The notes: a model not told the origin generated them from the letters alone. A DNA stretch of 64,000 bases from Siphonodentalium dalli (GCA_032622095.1 CP136069.1:168010394-168074393); one strand, 5' to 3'. Counted from the stretch's first letter, positions 48,430-58,997 are shown. Made by a program: numbers and translations.

Positions 48430-50034
48430 TACTTTTGTCAGATCGTTATGGAATTTGTCATTAATGTTGACATTGACATGTAGATGGGAATGAGTCATCT
48501 TGGGGTCATTTGGCCAAAACACATGGCCGCTGGCAGCCATCTTTGATTTCAAAATTTAAATCAATTGGCGCGGTCTACAGGTCGTACTGTTTGTCTGATT
48601 ATCATGAAATTTGTCATGGATGTTAATAATGAAAGGCTGATGGGAATGAGTCATTTTGGGTAGTTCGGCCAAAAAATCATGGCCATCATGAGCATCTTGG
48701 ATTTTACTCTTTGCATGACTAAATCCTTTGGCACAGGCTACAGGTCGTAGGTCTGATCTTTATTAAATTTGTCATGAATGTTGATATTGACATGTAGATG
48801 GGAACGAGTCATTTTGGGGTCATCTGGCCAAAAAACATGGCTGCTGGCGGCTATCTTGGATTTCAAAATTCAATCCAATGGCGCGGGCTACAGGTCGTAC
48901 TGTTCGTCTGATAATCATGAAATTTGTCATGGATGTTAATATTGACATGTACAAATGTAGATGGGAACGAGTGATTTTGGGGTCGTTCAGCCAAAACACA
49001 TGGCCGCCAGCAGCCATCTTGGATTTTACTCTTTGCATGACTAAATTCTTTGGCGCGGGCTACAGGTTGTGGCTTTGGTCAGAACTTCATGAAATTTGTC
49101 ATGGATGTTAACAATGACATGTAGATGGGAACGAGTGATTTTGGGGTCGTTCGGTCAAAAAACATGGCCGCCAGCAGCCATCTTGGATTTTACTCTTTGC
49201 ATGACTAAATCCTTTGGCGCGGGCTACAGGTCGTACCTTTGGTCTGATCTTTATGAAATTTGTTATGAATGTTGATATTGACATGTAGATGGGAATGAGT
49301 CATTTTGGGGTCATACGACCAAAAAACACGGCCACTGGCGGCCATCTTGGATTTCAAAATTCAATCCATTGGCACGGGCTACAGGTCGTACTGTTCGTCT
49401 GATCATCATGATATTTATCATGGATGTTAATATTAACATGTAGATGGGAACGAGTGTTTTTGGGGTCATTTGTCTAAAAAAACATGTCCGCCAGCAGCCA
49501 TATTGGATTTTACTCTTTGCATGACTAAATCCTTTGGTGCGGGCTACAGGTCGTAGCTTTGGTCGGAACTTCATGAAATTTGTCATGGATGTTAACAATG
49601 ACATGTAGATGGGAAACGAGTTATTTTGGGGTCGTTCAGCCGAAAAACATGGCCGCCAGCAGCCATCTTGGATTTTACTCTTTGCATGACTAAATCCATT
49701 GGCACAGGCTACAGGTCGTACCTTTGATCAGATCATTATGAGATTTGTAAAGGCTGTAGATGGGAACAGTTCATTTTGGGGTAGTTCGGAAAAAAACATG
49801 GCTGCCATTGGCCATTTTAGAATTTACTCTTTGCATCAATAAATCCTCTGGCACACCATAATCACCACATCCCTGATCCGATCATTATGAAACCTGTCAT
49901 GAATGTTGATATTGACATGTACATCTAGTCTTACTTAGACATTTCAATTAGCACCTTTCCTATTACTCCATTTACTGTCAACCATTAAATCATTCCCCTA
50001 CTAAGTTGAGCTACAGTGTCATTGACACTTTCAT

Positions 50035-50570
50035 TGACACATTTGTCATGGATGTTAAAATTGACATGTAGATGGGAAACGAGTATTTTTGGGGTTGTTC
50101 GGCCAAAAACATGGCCACCAGCAGCCATCTTGGATTATACTCTTTGCATGACTAAATTCTTTGTCAAGGGCTACAAGTCGAATCTTTGGTCCAATCATCA
50201 TGAGATTTGTCATGGATGTTAACAATTACATGTAGATGGGAAAAGATTCATTTTAAATTCAACCAAAAAACCAGCCATTTTGTATTTTACTCTTTACACA
50301 ACTAAATCCTTTGACACGGGCTACATGTCGTATCTTTTGTCGGATCATCATGAAATTTGTGAGGGATGTTAACAATGACATGTAAATAGGAAGGAATCTT
50401 TTTTGGGTCATTTGCCAAAAAACATGGCTGTCGTGGCCATCTTTGATTTTAATCTTTGCATAACTAGGCCTTTCAACTTTCCACATTCCTAATCGCTCCA
50501 TTAACTGTAACACATGAAATTATTCCCTGTCCACGTTAGCTACAGTGCCATTGACACTTTGATAATTACA
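50035..50570 (+). repeat. Extra HINE-like monomers with a second 3' tail
   Basis: After the 3' hairpin near 50020, about 2.5 more monomers follow (CAGCCATCTTGGATTATACT near 50122) and then a second, diverged tail: CCTAATCGCTCCATTAACTG, GTTAGCTACAGTGCCATTGACACTTT at 50532-50560. The second tail also ends in the hairpin word TGCCATTGACAC. Repeated 3' ends are common in Helentron-type elements; whether this is read-through or a separate copy is unclear. Confidence 0.6.
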
Positions 50571-50839
50571 TTTCAGTCAATTCACATTTTCAGCTGCATA
50601 TACATGTATATGTAAACCAATTTCATCATTAAAGAAATTGCAAATTCATCGTTGATTCCATCATCTCAATATTTCATTAAAGTGAGACTTTATGTTCACA
50701 CATTGATTCATTCAGGCAACATTTTCTCCATTTCTACACTGTTCATTGCATTGATCGTCTTCAATGGGGATAATCTATAATTCTATATGTATATCATCGT
50801 TAACTATTAAAGTGACATTTCTCTTCCACCCAATCGATA
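50571..50839. other. Unassigned AT-rich sequence
   Basis: Contains ATTAAAGTGAGAC and ATTAAAGTGACAT words like those in the palindrome arms and the following tandem repeat. No gene seen. Confidence 0.4.
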
Positions 50840-51080
50840 TTGCATTAAAATGACGCTTCATATTCATTACACTTCATTCAATAATTTCTGTTTCTACATC
50901 ACTTATTGCATTGATTGCCTTCAGGTAAGGTAAGCTATGTCCGACTCAAATATTAAAGTGACGCATCATATTCACTACACTTCATTCAATAATTTCTTTT
51001 TCTACATAGTTTACATGTATTGCATTGATTGCCTGCAGCTAAGGTAATCTATGTCCGACTCAAATAATACAAATATTAAA
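50840..51080. repeat. ~115-bp tandem repeat, two clear copies
   Basis: TTCATTCAATAATTTCTGTTTC, then CATTGATTGCCTTCAG and CTATGTCCGACTCAAAT, occurs near 50874 and again near 50987, about 113-120 bp apart, each introduced by ATTAAAGTGACGC or a close variant. Confidence 0.75.
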
Positions 51081-51148
51081 GGCATTCCATTTCCATCCAT
51101 TAATTCTAAGGAAACTTCTGCTGTGATATATATATGTATATATGCATA

Positions 51149-51651
51149 CAGGGTACTACATGTGCTACACCACTCGGATAAATGTCTGTCATCACACTAA
51201 AATACCATGTTATAACTTGAATTTATATATTCGTAATCGTATATAGTCACCAATAGCTGGGTTACTACCGTAGTACCTGACATTGCCCATCTAGCGAACT
51301 ATTCAAACCCAACAGGCCTGGTTGATTTCGCTGTGGGATGATGGTTCACTTCCATCCTCAAGCTAATTATGCCATTTCATGGCATAATTTTGTTCTGACG
51401 TGCAGGGGTAGATATGCTTGAGGCCCCACCACAGTTCAATTCACACCAGGTTCTCAGCTATTATTATCTTATGTTCGAACATTAATGCTGGGTTTGAATA
51501 GTTCACTATATGGGCAATGTCCGTTACTACGGTGGTAATCCGGCTATTGGTGACTATATACGATTACGAATATATCAATCCAAGTTCTAGCATGGTATTT
51601 GTGTGACGACACAGACATTTCTCCGAGTGGTGTAGCACATGAAGTACCCTG
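51149..51651. mobile_element. 503-bp foldback element with TA flanks
   Basis: Almost the entire element is a long inverted repeat. CAGGGTACTACATGTGC at the left end is the complement, with one mismatch, of GCACATGAAGTACCCTG at the right. Pairing continues inward through GTATATAGTCACCAATAGC (left) and GCTATTGGTGACTATATAC (right) to a central hairpin ATTATGCCAT/ATGGCATAAT. Both outer flanks are TA (51147-51148 and 51652-51653). No coding capacity. The TA flanks suggest Tc1/mariner-type insertion, though TA could also be part of the TIR. Confidence 0.85.
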
Positions 51652-51736
51652 TACGGAACATCCTATAATTATTGTAACATTGAACTTAATGATCAACTTG
51701 GTGGTTGCTCCATTACGTGTCACGTACGATCATATT

Positions 51737-51975
51737 ATATTTTTTCTATATTTCTATACCAAGAGCGAAAATAGCGTGTATTCTTTTTTGTAAATTTCAC
51801 ACGTGACTTCCGGGATGTTACTGCGCAGAATCCAGCTCAATGACAGCTCGCGAGTAGATTAATTACTCGCTTGATTTTGTTTTCTCCACTTCAATTCCAC
51901 TTTTCAGCATAATCGACATTTACTATTAACAATTTGTGGGATATCTGGAGAAGTCGGATTAACTTCCCAAAAAAG
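51737..51975 (+). promoter_or_regulatory. Promoter-like block copy 2 with putative non-coding first exon and splice donor
   Basis: 51737-51833 repeats the block at 41191-41290: TATTTCTATACCAAGAGCG, then CACGTGACTTCCGGG and CTGCGCAG. The following segment parallels copy 1 loosely (CTCCACTTCAATTCC, ATAATCGACATTTACTATTA) and ends in AAAAAAG|GTGAGT, with GT at 51976, an excellent match to the metazoan 5' splice consensus. This suggests a transcribed duplicate in which roughly 51840-51975 is a 5' UTR exon. No coding exon could be identified downstream before the window fills with repeats. Confidence 0.5.
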
Positions 51976-52466
51976 GTGAGTTTGACGCCTGAAATTCTTG
52001 TCATGTCAGCGCTTATCTGCAACTAGACTCATGTCAGAATTCGCTGCTTTATGAAAAAGTCACTCTTAAAATGGTCAAATTATTTCGATAATTCTAAGTC
52101 TGAGTGAGGCTGAGAGTTGAGACTGACTCCTACATGTACCTGGCCTGCAGTCAAAAGTCAGTGATTCCAACTTTGGTGCACACCCTTGATTAATTTATAA
52201 ACACAGCTTTGTGCCGGTGTTTGAAACAACGACCGAAAGTTTTATCGACAAACCGGAAACTCATTGTCGAGAAAGTTGTTAACTTTTTAATGATATTCAG
52301 AATTTCAGTGCTAGAAAACACACAGGCGAAGATGATAGTCATGGATTTCATGATGATAAGCTGGTTGTGAAAGTATGGAATAATACAATTGTCTTCAGTA
52401 CAGTTTATTAACAGTTGAGACTTAAGACTTAAGTAAACATTTTTGGTAAAAATTTAAATGATGGAT
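51976..52466. other. Possible intron, no gene recognised
   Basis: Begins at the GTGAGT donor. Contains only short frames and no repeat that I recognise. Confidence 0.3.
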
Positions 52467-52619
52467 CACAGTTACTGGACATAAAGTCCCAAAAATACGT
52501 TTTTTATCGACTTTATAAATCGATACCGGGGTATCTTTATTAAATCCTATTTAATAAAGATATCGATTTATAAAGTCGATAAAAACCGTATTTTTGGGAC
52601 TTTATGTCCAGTAACTGTG
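52467..52619. mobile_element. 153-bp palindromic MITE with 7-bp target duplication
   Basis: CACAGTTACTGGACATAAAG at the left end is exactly inverted at the right end, and the arms continue through GGGACTTTA-type and TATCGA-type words to a central ATCTTTATTAAAT/ATTTAATAAAGAT hairpin. The only large arm difference is an extra ACCGGGGT-like segment on the left. GATGGAT directly flanks both ends (52460-52466 and 52620-52626). Confidence 0.85.
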
Positions 52620-52626
52620 GATGGAT

Positions 52627-53189
52627 GTGCAAAATTTTCAGCACGCGAAATTAGGAAAATGTCCAATAATCTAGAAAATTCAATGCTATGGCATAAAACT
52701 TAGGGTACTTCCACGATGCAATCGTAAGGGGAACGATTTCCGTAAAATAATATCAAGTGCTGTTTAATTTTAGATGCGAAATTGTATCGTATCCTTTGTT
52801 ACCTCCACTTTCGACGGAATTGCAGTCACAAGAAAGATCGTACGATAGCAATCAGGAGGTTAACCATGGCTTAAGAACAACCCAGGCTACACTCATCTGC
52901 GACAACATTGCGATCGGGTGAAATCGTTGTTCATATTTAAATCTGCACATAATTATATTTTGCTTAGTTTTAAATTTGGCAATTTTGCCAATTTAAATTT
53001 GTGAATTTGGTCAAGGCTGGTGCATATGCAGTTGCATGTGCAGTTCTTTATCGATGCTGAAGATAGATTTGTTCTCCATGCACAATATAAACTGGTCTAT
53101 ACTATAATACATGGCATTGTTCTCGGTGGTATTTACATGCATTCAAATTAAGTAAACGGGGTGGCTAAAAAACGGTATACATGTACCTC
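52627..53189. other. No gene seen
   Basis: AT-rich sequence. AATTTGGCAATTTTGCCAATTT near 52974 is a short palindrome. Nothing else is supported. Confidence 0.35.
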
Positions 53190-53900
53190 TCTTTAGCGAT
53201 GAGGGCTAAAAACTTGTAAAAAGCGATACTGATTATAACGTTATACATTGGCGCAATGCGCAGAATATCTTGGCAACACACGTGACGCTCGTCCAACATG
53301 GACCGCTCTTTAGCGCTGAGGGCTAAAGAATGGCACACCGCTTTAATATTACTTTTAGCTATGAGGGCTAAAAAGTTTTACAAATTAACATTATACGTTT
53401 GGTGCAATGAGCAAAATATCTTGGCAACACACCTGCCGCTCATCCAACATGTACCGCTCTTTAGCACTGAGGGCTAAATACACACACCGCTCTTTAGCAA
53501 TAAGGACTAAAGAGCGGTATGGATTATAACGTTGTGTGTTGGCGCAATGCAAAAAATATTTTGGCAACGCACATGCTGCTCATCCATCATGGACCGCTCT
53601 TTAACACCTACTGCTAAAGAGCAGTACATGTTTACCATTCTTTAGCACCAAACGCTAAAGAGCAGTATACCGTTCATTAGCGTATCAGGCCCATATACGG
53701 TACATGTACATGTACGTAGCTAAGGCGTGGTATACTGCCTTTTAGCATTTGCCACTAAAGAGCAGTATACTGTTCTTTAGCACCAAACGCTAAAAGAGCG
53801 TTATACATGTACTGTTAATTAGCGTATCAGGACCACATCGATAAAGCGTGGTATACCACTCTTTAGCATTTGGTACTAAAGAGATGTATACCGTTCTTTA
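53190..53900. repeat. Hairpin-rich minisatellite built on CTCTTTAGC...GCTAAAGAG
   Basis: Two sub-arrays. At 53190-53615, ~145-bp units repeat three times (GGCGCAATGC, ATATCTTGGCAACACAC, CTCATCCAACATG, then CCGCTCTTTAGCGCTGAGG). At 53630-53890, ~135-bp units repeat twice (TTCTTTAGCACCAAACGC, ATTAGCGTATCAGG, AAAGCGTGGTATAC). In both, CTCTTTAGC and GCTAAAGAG face each other across 6-10 bases, giving at least six small hairpins. No coding potential. Confidence 0.8.
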
Positions 53901-54369
53901 TCCACGGCCATATATAAGTAAATCTGAAATGACATCAATGACCATCGATAGGCTGCTGACTTTAAAAAGTTGGAGTTACCTCGTACTCTTATTATTAATT
54001 TTGGAGAGAATTTCCAACAATAGCTACATGTATTATTTGGCTTTGAGACAGAGCAAAATTGCCATCACTATTATCAAATTCAGCCTAAATGGCTAAATCC
54101 CTGCAATCACGATTATCAGGCAATCATGAGTATTGGCACCTGAGAGGATGTTACATGTACATATGATTAGTATACAAGTAGATGATATCACACAAGTTTC
54201 TATTTTATACTTAATTTAAGAACCAAGTTCACTAAATTAGATTTGAGCCAAGGTTTACCGAGTGGACGAGGTTGATAACTTACGTATAAAATAGAACGAG
54301 TTTGAGAAATCTGTTATCATATGATAAAATAAATGCGAAGTATTCATTGAATACAATTCTACAGCAATC
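53901..54369. other. No gene seen
   Basis: Short frames only (for example plus 53848-54096, partly inside the minisatellite). Nothing recognisable. Confidence 0.35.
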
Positions 54370-56343
54370 AGGCCAAAGCAAAATGAATGCATGTTTCCCG
54401 TATCAAGCATAAAAAATAGGGGCGGGTGGTAGGCTTTTCATTTTATTATATTTTTCCATTTTTTTTGTATAGTCTCGTGTGGGCCATGCCTAATCACCAT
54501 CAAACACAATTTAGTGATAAAACTGATATATGGAAACAAGATATAATTATATATATTTTTACGAAATAAGTTTAATTATTTACCAAACATGAAATATATC
54601 GTAGATATAAAATATCTAGTTTAATCAGCTGGTTTGATGCCAACAAAATGGGAATGACAATTATCTGTCCCCAGTGAGCAGTATTAAAAAAAATATCTCC
54701 ACGATAAGAAATGTTAACAAGAGTCGGGGTACAATGTTTACTTTCCCTGGCCCATGTCTTATAAGTCACAGCTTTTTATGCTCAAATACATGTACACTCA
54801 CAATAGTCAATATCAACAGATTCAACACGTGCTTCCTGTCAGCGAACGGGAACAATAACCTGTAATCTTCCGGTATTGCGTCCGGTCGTAATTTGACTTT
54901 CTGTTTGAAGAGTGACGATGTGGCTTTGCGAAAAATATATAAATACACATGTATATCAAAGATATCATTTATCTCGCGAGGTGAATCAGATAAAATGGAA
55001 CCACGCGTACATAGTATGGTTATCAGTGTGGTCGGTCGGTTTATAGATTGATTTTTAGCTCAACTTACTTTTGTAAGTTTGAGCTATTGCCATGGTTTGG
55101 CTTCCGTCATCCTTGTGTGCGTGTGTCTGTCAACAATTTCCTTTGACACGGGCTACATGTCGTACCTTTGGTCTGATCTTTATGAAATTTGTCATGAATG
55201 TTGACATTGACATGTAGATGGGAAACGAGTCATTTTGGGTCATTCGGCCAAAAAACATGGCCGCTGGCAGCCATCTTGGATTTCAAGATTCAATCCATTG
55301 GCGCGGGCTACAGGTCGTACTGTTCGTCTGATCATCATGAAATTTGTAATGGATGTTAACACTGACATGTAGATGGGAACGAGTGATATTAGAGTCGTTC
55401 AGCCAAAAAACATGGCCGCCAGCAGCCATCTTGGATTTTACTCTTTGCATGACTAAATCCTTTGGCGTGGGCTACAGGTTGTACCTTTGGTCTAATCTTT
55501 ATGAAATTTGTCATGAATGTTGACATTGACATGTACTAGTAGATGGGAAAGAATCATTGTGGAGTCATTCGGCCAAAAAACATGGCCACTGGCGGCCATC
55601 TTAGATTTAAAAATTCAATCCATTGGCATGGGCTACATGTATATGTCATACTGTTCGTCTGATCATCATGAAATTTGTCACGGATGTTAATATTGACATG
55701 TAGATGGGAATGAATCATTGTGGAGTCATTCGGCCAAAAAACATGGCCACTGGGGGCCATCTTAGATTTCAAAATCCAATCCTTTGGTGCGGGCTACATG
55801 TCATACTGTTCGTCTGATTATCATGAAATTTGTCACGGATGTTAATGTTGACATTGACATGTAGATGGGAACGAGTAATATTGGGGTCATTCGGCAAAAC
55901 AATGCTGCCAGTGGCCATCTTGGGTTTCAAAATTGAATCCATTGGCGCGGTCTACAGGTCGTACTGTTCGTCAGATCATCATAAAATTTGTAGATCGTAG
56001 CTTTGGTCAGATCTTGATAAAATTTGTCGTGGATGTTAACAATGACACGTAGATGGGAGCGAGTCCTTTTGGGGTCAATTGGCCAAAAAACATGGACGCC
56101 AGCAGCCATCTTGTATTTTACTCTTTGCATCACTAAATCCTTTGGCACAGGTTAGACATTTCAATTAGCACCTTTCCTATTCCTCCATTTTCTGTCAACC
56201 ATTAAATTATTCCTCTACCTAAGTTGAGCTACATTGTCATTGACACTTTCATTTTATTTAAAACCAATAAAATGAACTTGGGTCTGGGGTTTGAAGACTG
56301 TCAGCCGGGTTATGGGAAACACGCATTCATTTGGTTTTGGCCT
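54370..56343 (+). mobile_element. ~780-bp TIR element, interrupted copy
   Basis: Ends AGGCCAAAGCAAAATGAATG and the complement of CATTCATTTGGTTTTGGCCT are inverted repeats that continue through GTTTCCC on both sides. The body matches 60073-60854 in the opposite orientation (AATAGGGGCGGG, GTGGGCC, CTCGCGAGGTGAATCAGAT). A 1197-bp HINE-like element interrupts it at 55056; without that it would be 777 bp. No transposase-like frame. The minus frame 54766-54948 and its counterpart at plus 60155-60361 share a VKLRPD stretch, but this follows from DNA similarity and I do not call a gene. Confidence 0.8.
55056..56252 (+). mobile_element. HINE-like element with ~160-bp core repeats, copy 2 (clean insertion)
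   Basis: Begins with the hairpin TAGCTCAACTTAC/GTAAGTTTGAGCTA, carries about five to six core monomers, then the tail TAGCACCTTTCCTATTCCTC, the subterminal inverted word TAAGTTGAGCTA, the hairpin TGTCATTGACA and TTTCAT. The uninterrupted twin of the host element has a run of eight T at this point; the insertion split that run without a sizeable target duplication, as expected for Helentrons, which insert between T residues. This fixes the true 3' end beyond the subterminal repeat. Confidence 0.85.
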
Positions 56344-57698
56344 TATAAACTTCAGCGATCGCAAGCTTATTTCCATGGCCAATTTCGAGGACTGAAAAAT
56401 TAATACCATTCATGAGTATTGCAGGCTTTGAGCAAAACTAGTTTATATGTTAACTTATATGTTATACCGGGTAAATCTAATTTTAAAAAATGACATGTTG
56501 TAATCAATCCCACATACATGTACAGGTAAGTACATGTATGTACATGTAAAGGATATGCAAAGGAATAATCTTAGGTAAGCATGACAGCAGGGGCATGTCT
56601 GAGAATATTTTGGGGACAACTATTGTTGTGTCAAGGATTTCCCAATAGATTATGGGCTATTAAACTATTAATATTTCTCAACACCACATGAGTGTTGTTC
56701 CTACTTGTTACAAATTGAACCCAACAAGTCGTGAATAAAAACTGAAACAATGAAATTTCATAATTATACCAGTTGTTGATCAATATCCATTGGAATCTAT
56801 ATATACACTAAGCCTAAATGTATAAATTCCCATGGATATTGATCAACAACTGGTATAAATAATGAAATTTCAATTAATTATTTTGTTATAAAGAGTTAAT
56901 TTGGACTTGGGCATTTGTTATAGAGTTAATTTTGACGTGCATATTTCAGGTACATGTACATTATATATGTCTTGGATATGCGTGATAAGTATAAAGATAT
57001 AAGTCTACCTGTTCCATCTCACAAGCCTTGAGTAGAACACTCTAAAGAACAGAAAATATCAACCAGACGCTGTTTCATGCAAACGCTCATATGTGTTATC
57101 TAATTCTGAGGACCAGTTATTTTGTTGTGTTCAGTTCAGAGGAATCACTGGACTAAATAGTTTTCCATAGCGACAGTGTTAACGTTTCGGGCAATCTCAC
57201 ACGACTTCCCCGTCGAGTAAATTTTGGGCTGAAGTTTGTTTCAATGTTTGTTTACCCAGCTAGATTGACACTAGTTGATCACAAAAGTGCAAGAAAAATC
57301 ATAGGTCATGTGTTTACTTTTTTTAATAAATCCACACTGAATTGTGTTGAAATTGTACGACAGGGCTATCCCACAGCTAAATTTTGACTGGAAGAAGCCA
57401 CGGGGAACTTGTAGCAAAAACATATTGAAATATATACCTTATATACTACCACAGGGGGAGTCACTAATTCGGTACGGAATAGCGCCGAACGATGTCAACG
57501 TTGATTTTCTGACACACTGCACCGATTTTGGTCGGATAAACGGTATTGTCGCGTATATTGCTATTTCCAAAAGTGATATAAACCCTCCTTACCATGTAAT
57601 GTGCTGTAGAATGCCGATATAAACTTGTTTTGTACTTTCAAGTGGAAGAAATCTTTCTAATCGAACCATAAACATGGCCTGATTCGCCATTAATCATG
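56344..57698. other. Mostly unassigned, with one small palindrome
   Basis: Apart from the 122-bp palindrome at 56751-56872, I recognise nothing. A plus frame at 57344-57622 (92 codons) shows no known domain. Confidence 0.35.
56751..56872. mobile_element. 122-bp palindromic MITE
   Basis: TGAAATTTCA at both ends is itself palindromic. The arms run TATACCAGTTGTTGATCAAT on the left and the exact complement on the right, meeting around CTATATATACACTAAGCC. No clear target duplication. Confidence 0.7.
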
Positions 57699-57818
57699 GC
57701 AAAATATGCCCTCTTTCTGATTGGTCGATATTCACGTGGCTTTGTTTACGAAACCACGGTCAGAAAAAAAACATTATGTATATTAAATATCGACCAATGA
57801 GAAAGAGTCACATTTGCT
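57699..57818. promoter_or_regulatory. Inverted repeat containing two CCAAT boxes and an E-box
   Basis: CTCTTTCTGATTGGTCGATA faces TATCGACCAATGAGAAAGAG, giving two opposed ATTGG/CCAAT boxes about 65 bp apart, with TTCACGTGGC (E-box CACGTG) and a TTTACG word between them. This could be a divergent promoter or simply a small foldback element; the sequence alone does not decide. Confidence 0.4.
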
Positions 57819-58399
57819 AATACGATATGGGAACACCGTGTGCGTAACGTAACTATCACAAGTATAACGTACTCTGATAACAACTTATCACCAATTTCAT
57901 GCTTAAGACATTTTAAACATATCATCTTCGGCTTGTTTTATTTTATTTTTATGAAAAGGAATAACGAATGGGGTAATAAATATATATAACGACAAATAGA
58001 ATCAAATTGGTCATTTTCTTGGTACAGGCAAGCAAGGTACGAAAATTGGTGAAATCTGAGTACGAACGTCGGAGTGTTCCCCTATCGTATTCCGTTAACC
58101 ACCAACCGTGGAGTGCATGTTCACGGTCTGGTTTGAAGCAATTTTCTCACTTCAAAGTATACAAAAGTTGTTTTTAGACATTCCACTGCATTTGACAGTG
58201 TAAGGAGGTTTTTATTCACTTTTGAAAGAAGAAAAACAAGCGACAATGCCGTTTACGCGGCCATAATCGGTTCGGTGAGTCAGAAATGCAACAAATTTCG
58301 GGAATGGGAAACCGAACATTGTCTGACCTTGTCATATATATATATATATTATGTAAACACTGTTTTCTACAAAGTGCCTGTGGAAGAAGCAAGAACTAC
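57819..58399. other. No gene recognised
   Basis: CGGTTCG|GTGAGTC near 58270 resembles a splice donor, but the only nearby ATG (58246) meets a stop six codons on, so no coding exon is supported. 58395-58399 (ACTAC) is the left target duplication of the next element. Confidence 0.35.
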
Positions 58400-58865
58400 C
58401 AGGTCTGGCAAATGTGAGAATACAGCTACAATATTATACTCTCAAACCGGCTGTTTTTCGATGATAAACTAGAAGTGCTAATTTGCGCATCAAAATTAGG
58501 CAACCATATTCTCCGGCCACCCTCAACCAAATCAAAACCCTCACTTGTTTTCTGACAAAGTGTTGCATTTTGTCGACACGGCAGTTCTGATTTTGTGTGA
58601 AAACTTACTACGGCGGTCGATGTCAGTAATTATTCTGGGGACTATTTTCTGTGAATGCATTCATTAGCTATCTTACAAAATAAAGATCAAATTCATCGCA
58701 AACACCCATTTACTTCTTCCCGATGCTAAACCGGTAGGGGGCGTTAGAATGGTGTAACTATATCAAGCATTTAGAATTTACTAGCGGTTTGTGAGCGATA
58801 CTGATAACTTTTCATAACGGTATATACAGATATTGTGTGGCATATTGCAAATGTGTGGTACATAC

Positions 58866-58987
58866 ATGTTATCGCTGCAGTGAATTGATCTAGGTCGAAG
58901 TATCACGTCGAGTTGAAGAGGTCAGATCGCTGGATCAAACGAGACGTGATGCGAAGCCCAGATCAATTCACTGCAGCGATAACAGGT
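58866..58987. repeat. Inverted repeat with ~45-bp arms inside the long-TIR element
   Basis: TGTTATCGCTGCAGTGAATT faces AATTCACTGCAGCGATAACA. The arms continue through GATCTAGGTCGAAG-like sequence with a few mismatches around a ~30-bp centre. It may be a smaller nested foldback element. Confidence 0.65.
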
Positions 58988-58997
58988 TTATTATATG

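Larger units (their letters stand above)
46580..48520. repeat. Local segmental duplication (~0.9-1.05 kb) carrying the MITE
   Basis: 46580-47462 is repeated at 47463-48510. The offset is about 882 bp before an extra ~165-bp monomer in the second copy (about 47780-47945) and 1047 bp after it. Both copies hold the TA-MITE with the same flanks (GGCTACAGGTCCTTA on the left, TACTTTTGTCAGATC on the right), so one insertion was duplicated, with unequal exchange adding a monomer. Confidence 0.85.
44618..50034 (+). mobile_element. Helentron/HINE-like nonautonomous element with ~160-bp core repeats, copy 1
   Basis: The 5' end is a hairpin (TAGCTCAACTTAC paired with GTAAGTTTGAGCTA at 44618-44650). A ~150-bp head follows, then many diverged monomers of about 160 bp (start markers GACATGTAGATGGGAACGAG near 45903, 46070, 46231, 46389, 46552, 46719 and 46876, and on to about 49900). 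The end carries an inverted copy of the 5' arm, TAAGTTGAGCTA, then a 3' hairpin GTGTCATTGACAC, then TTTCAT. A 5' terminal repeat with a subterminal inverted copy at the 3' side, a 3' stem-loop and tandem core repeats are the published signature of Helentron-associated elements, including bivalve Pearl-type elements (established knowledge; assignment inferred). No Rep/helicase is encoded. It is interrupted by four later insertions. Confidence 0.75.
45784..50034. repeat. ~160-bp tandem monomers of the HINE-like element
   Basis: Monomers carry, in order, GATGGGAACGAGTCATTTTG, CGGCCAAAAAACATGGCCGC, CAGCCATCTTGGATTTTACT, TTTGCATGACTAAATCC, GGGCTACAGGTCGTA and ATGAAATTTGTCATGGATGT. Spacings measured are 158-167 bp. 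CATGGCCG/CGGCCA words make short internal palindromes. Two alternating monomer types are visible (TTACTCTTTGCATGACTAAATCC and TTTCAAAATTCAATCCATTGG), so the basic repeat may be a ~320-bp dimer. Minus-strand frames of 60-147 codons across this block (for example 46157-46600) repeat with the monomer and are not supported as genes. Confidence 0.85.

Noticed and set aside
46157-49604. Minus-strand frames up to 147 codons across the ~160-bp monomers
   Set aside because: The monomer length lets the same frame run through several repeats; the translations are repetitive and match no family I know.
57344-57622. 92-codon plus-strand ORF
   Set aside because: No recognisable family; flanked by repeats and without convincing start or splice signals. 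It could be an exon fragment, but nothing supports that.
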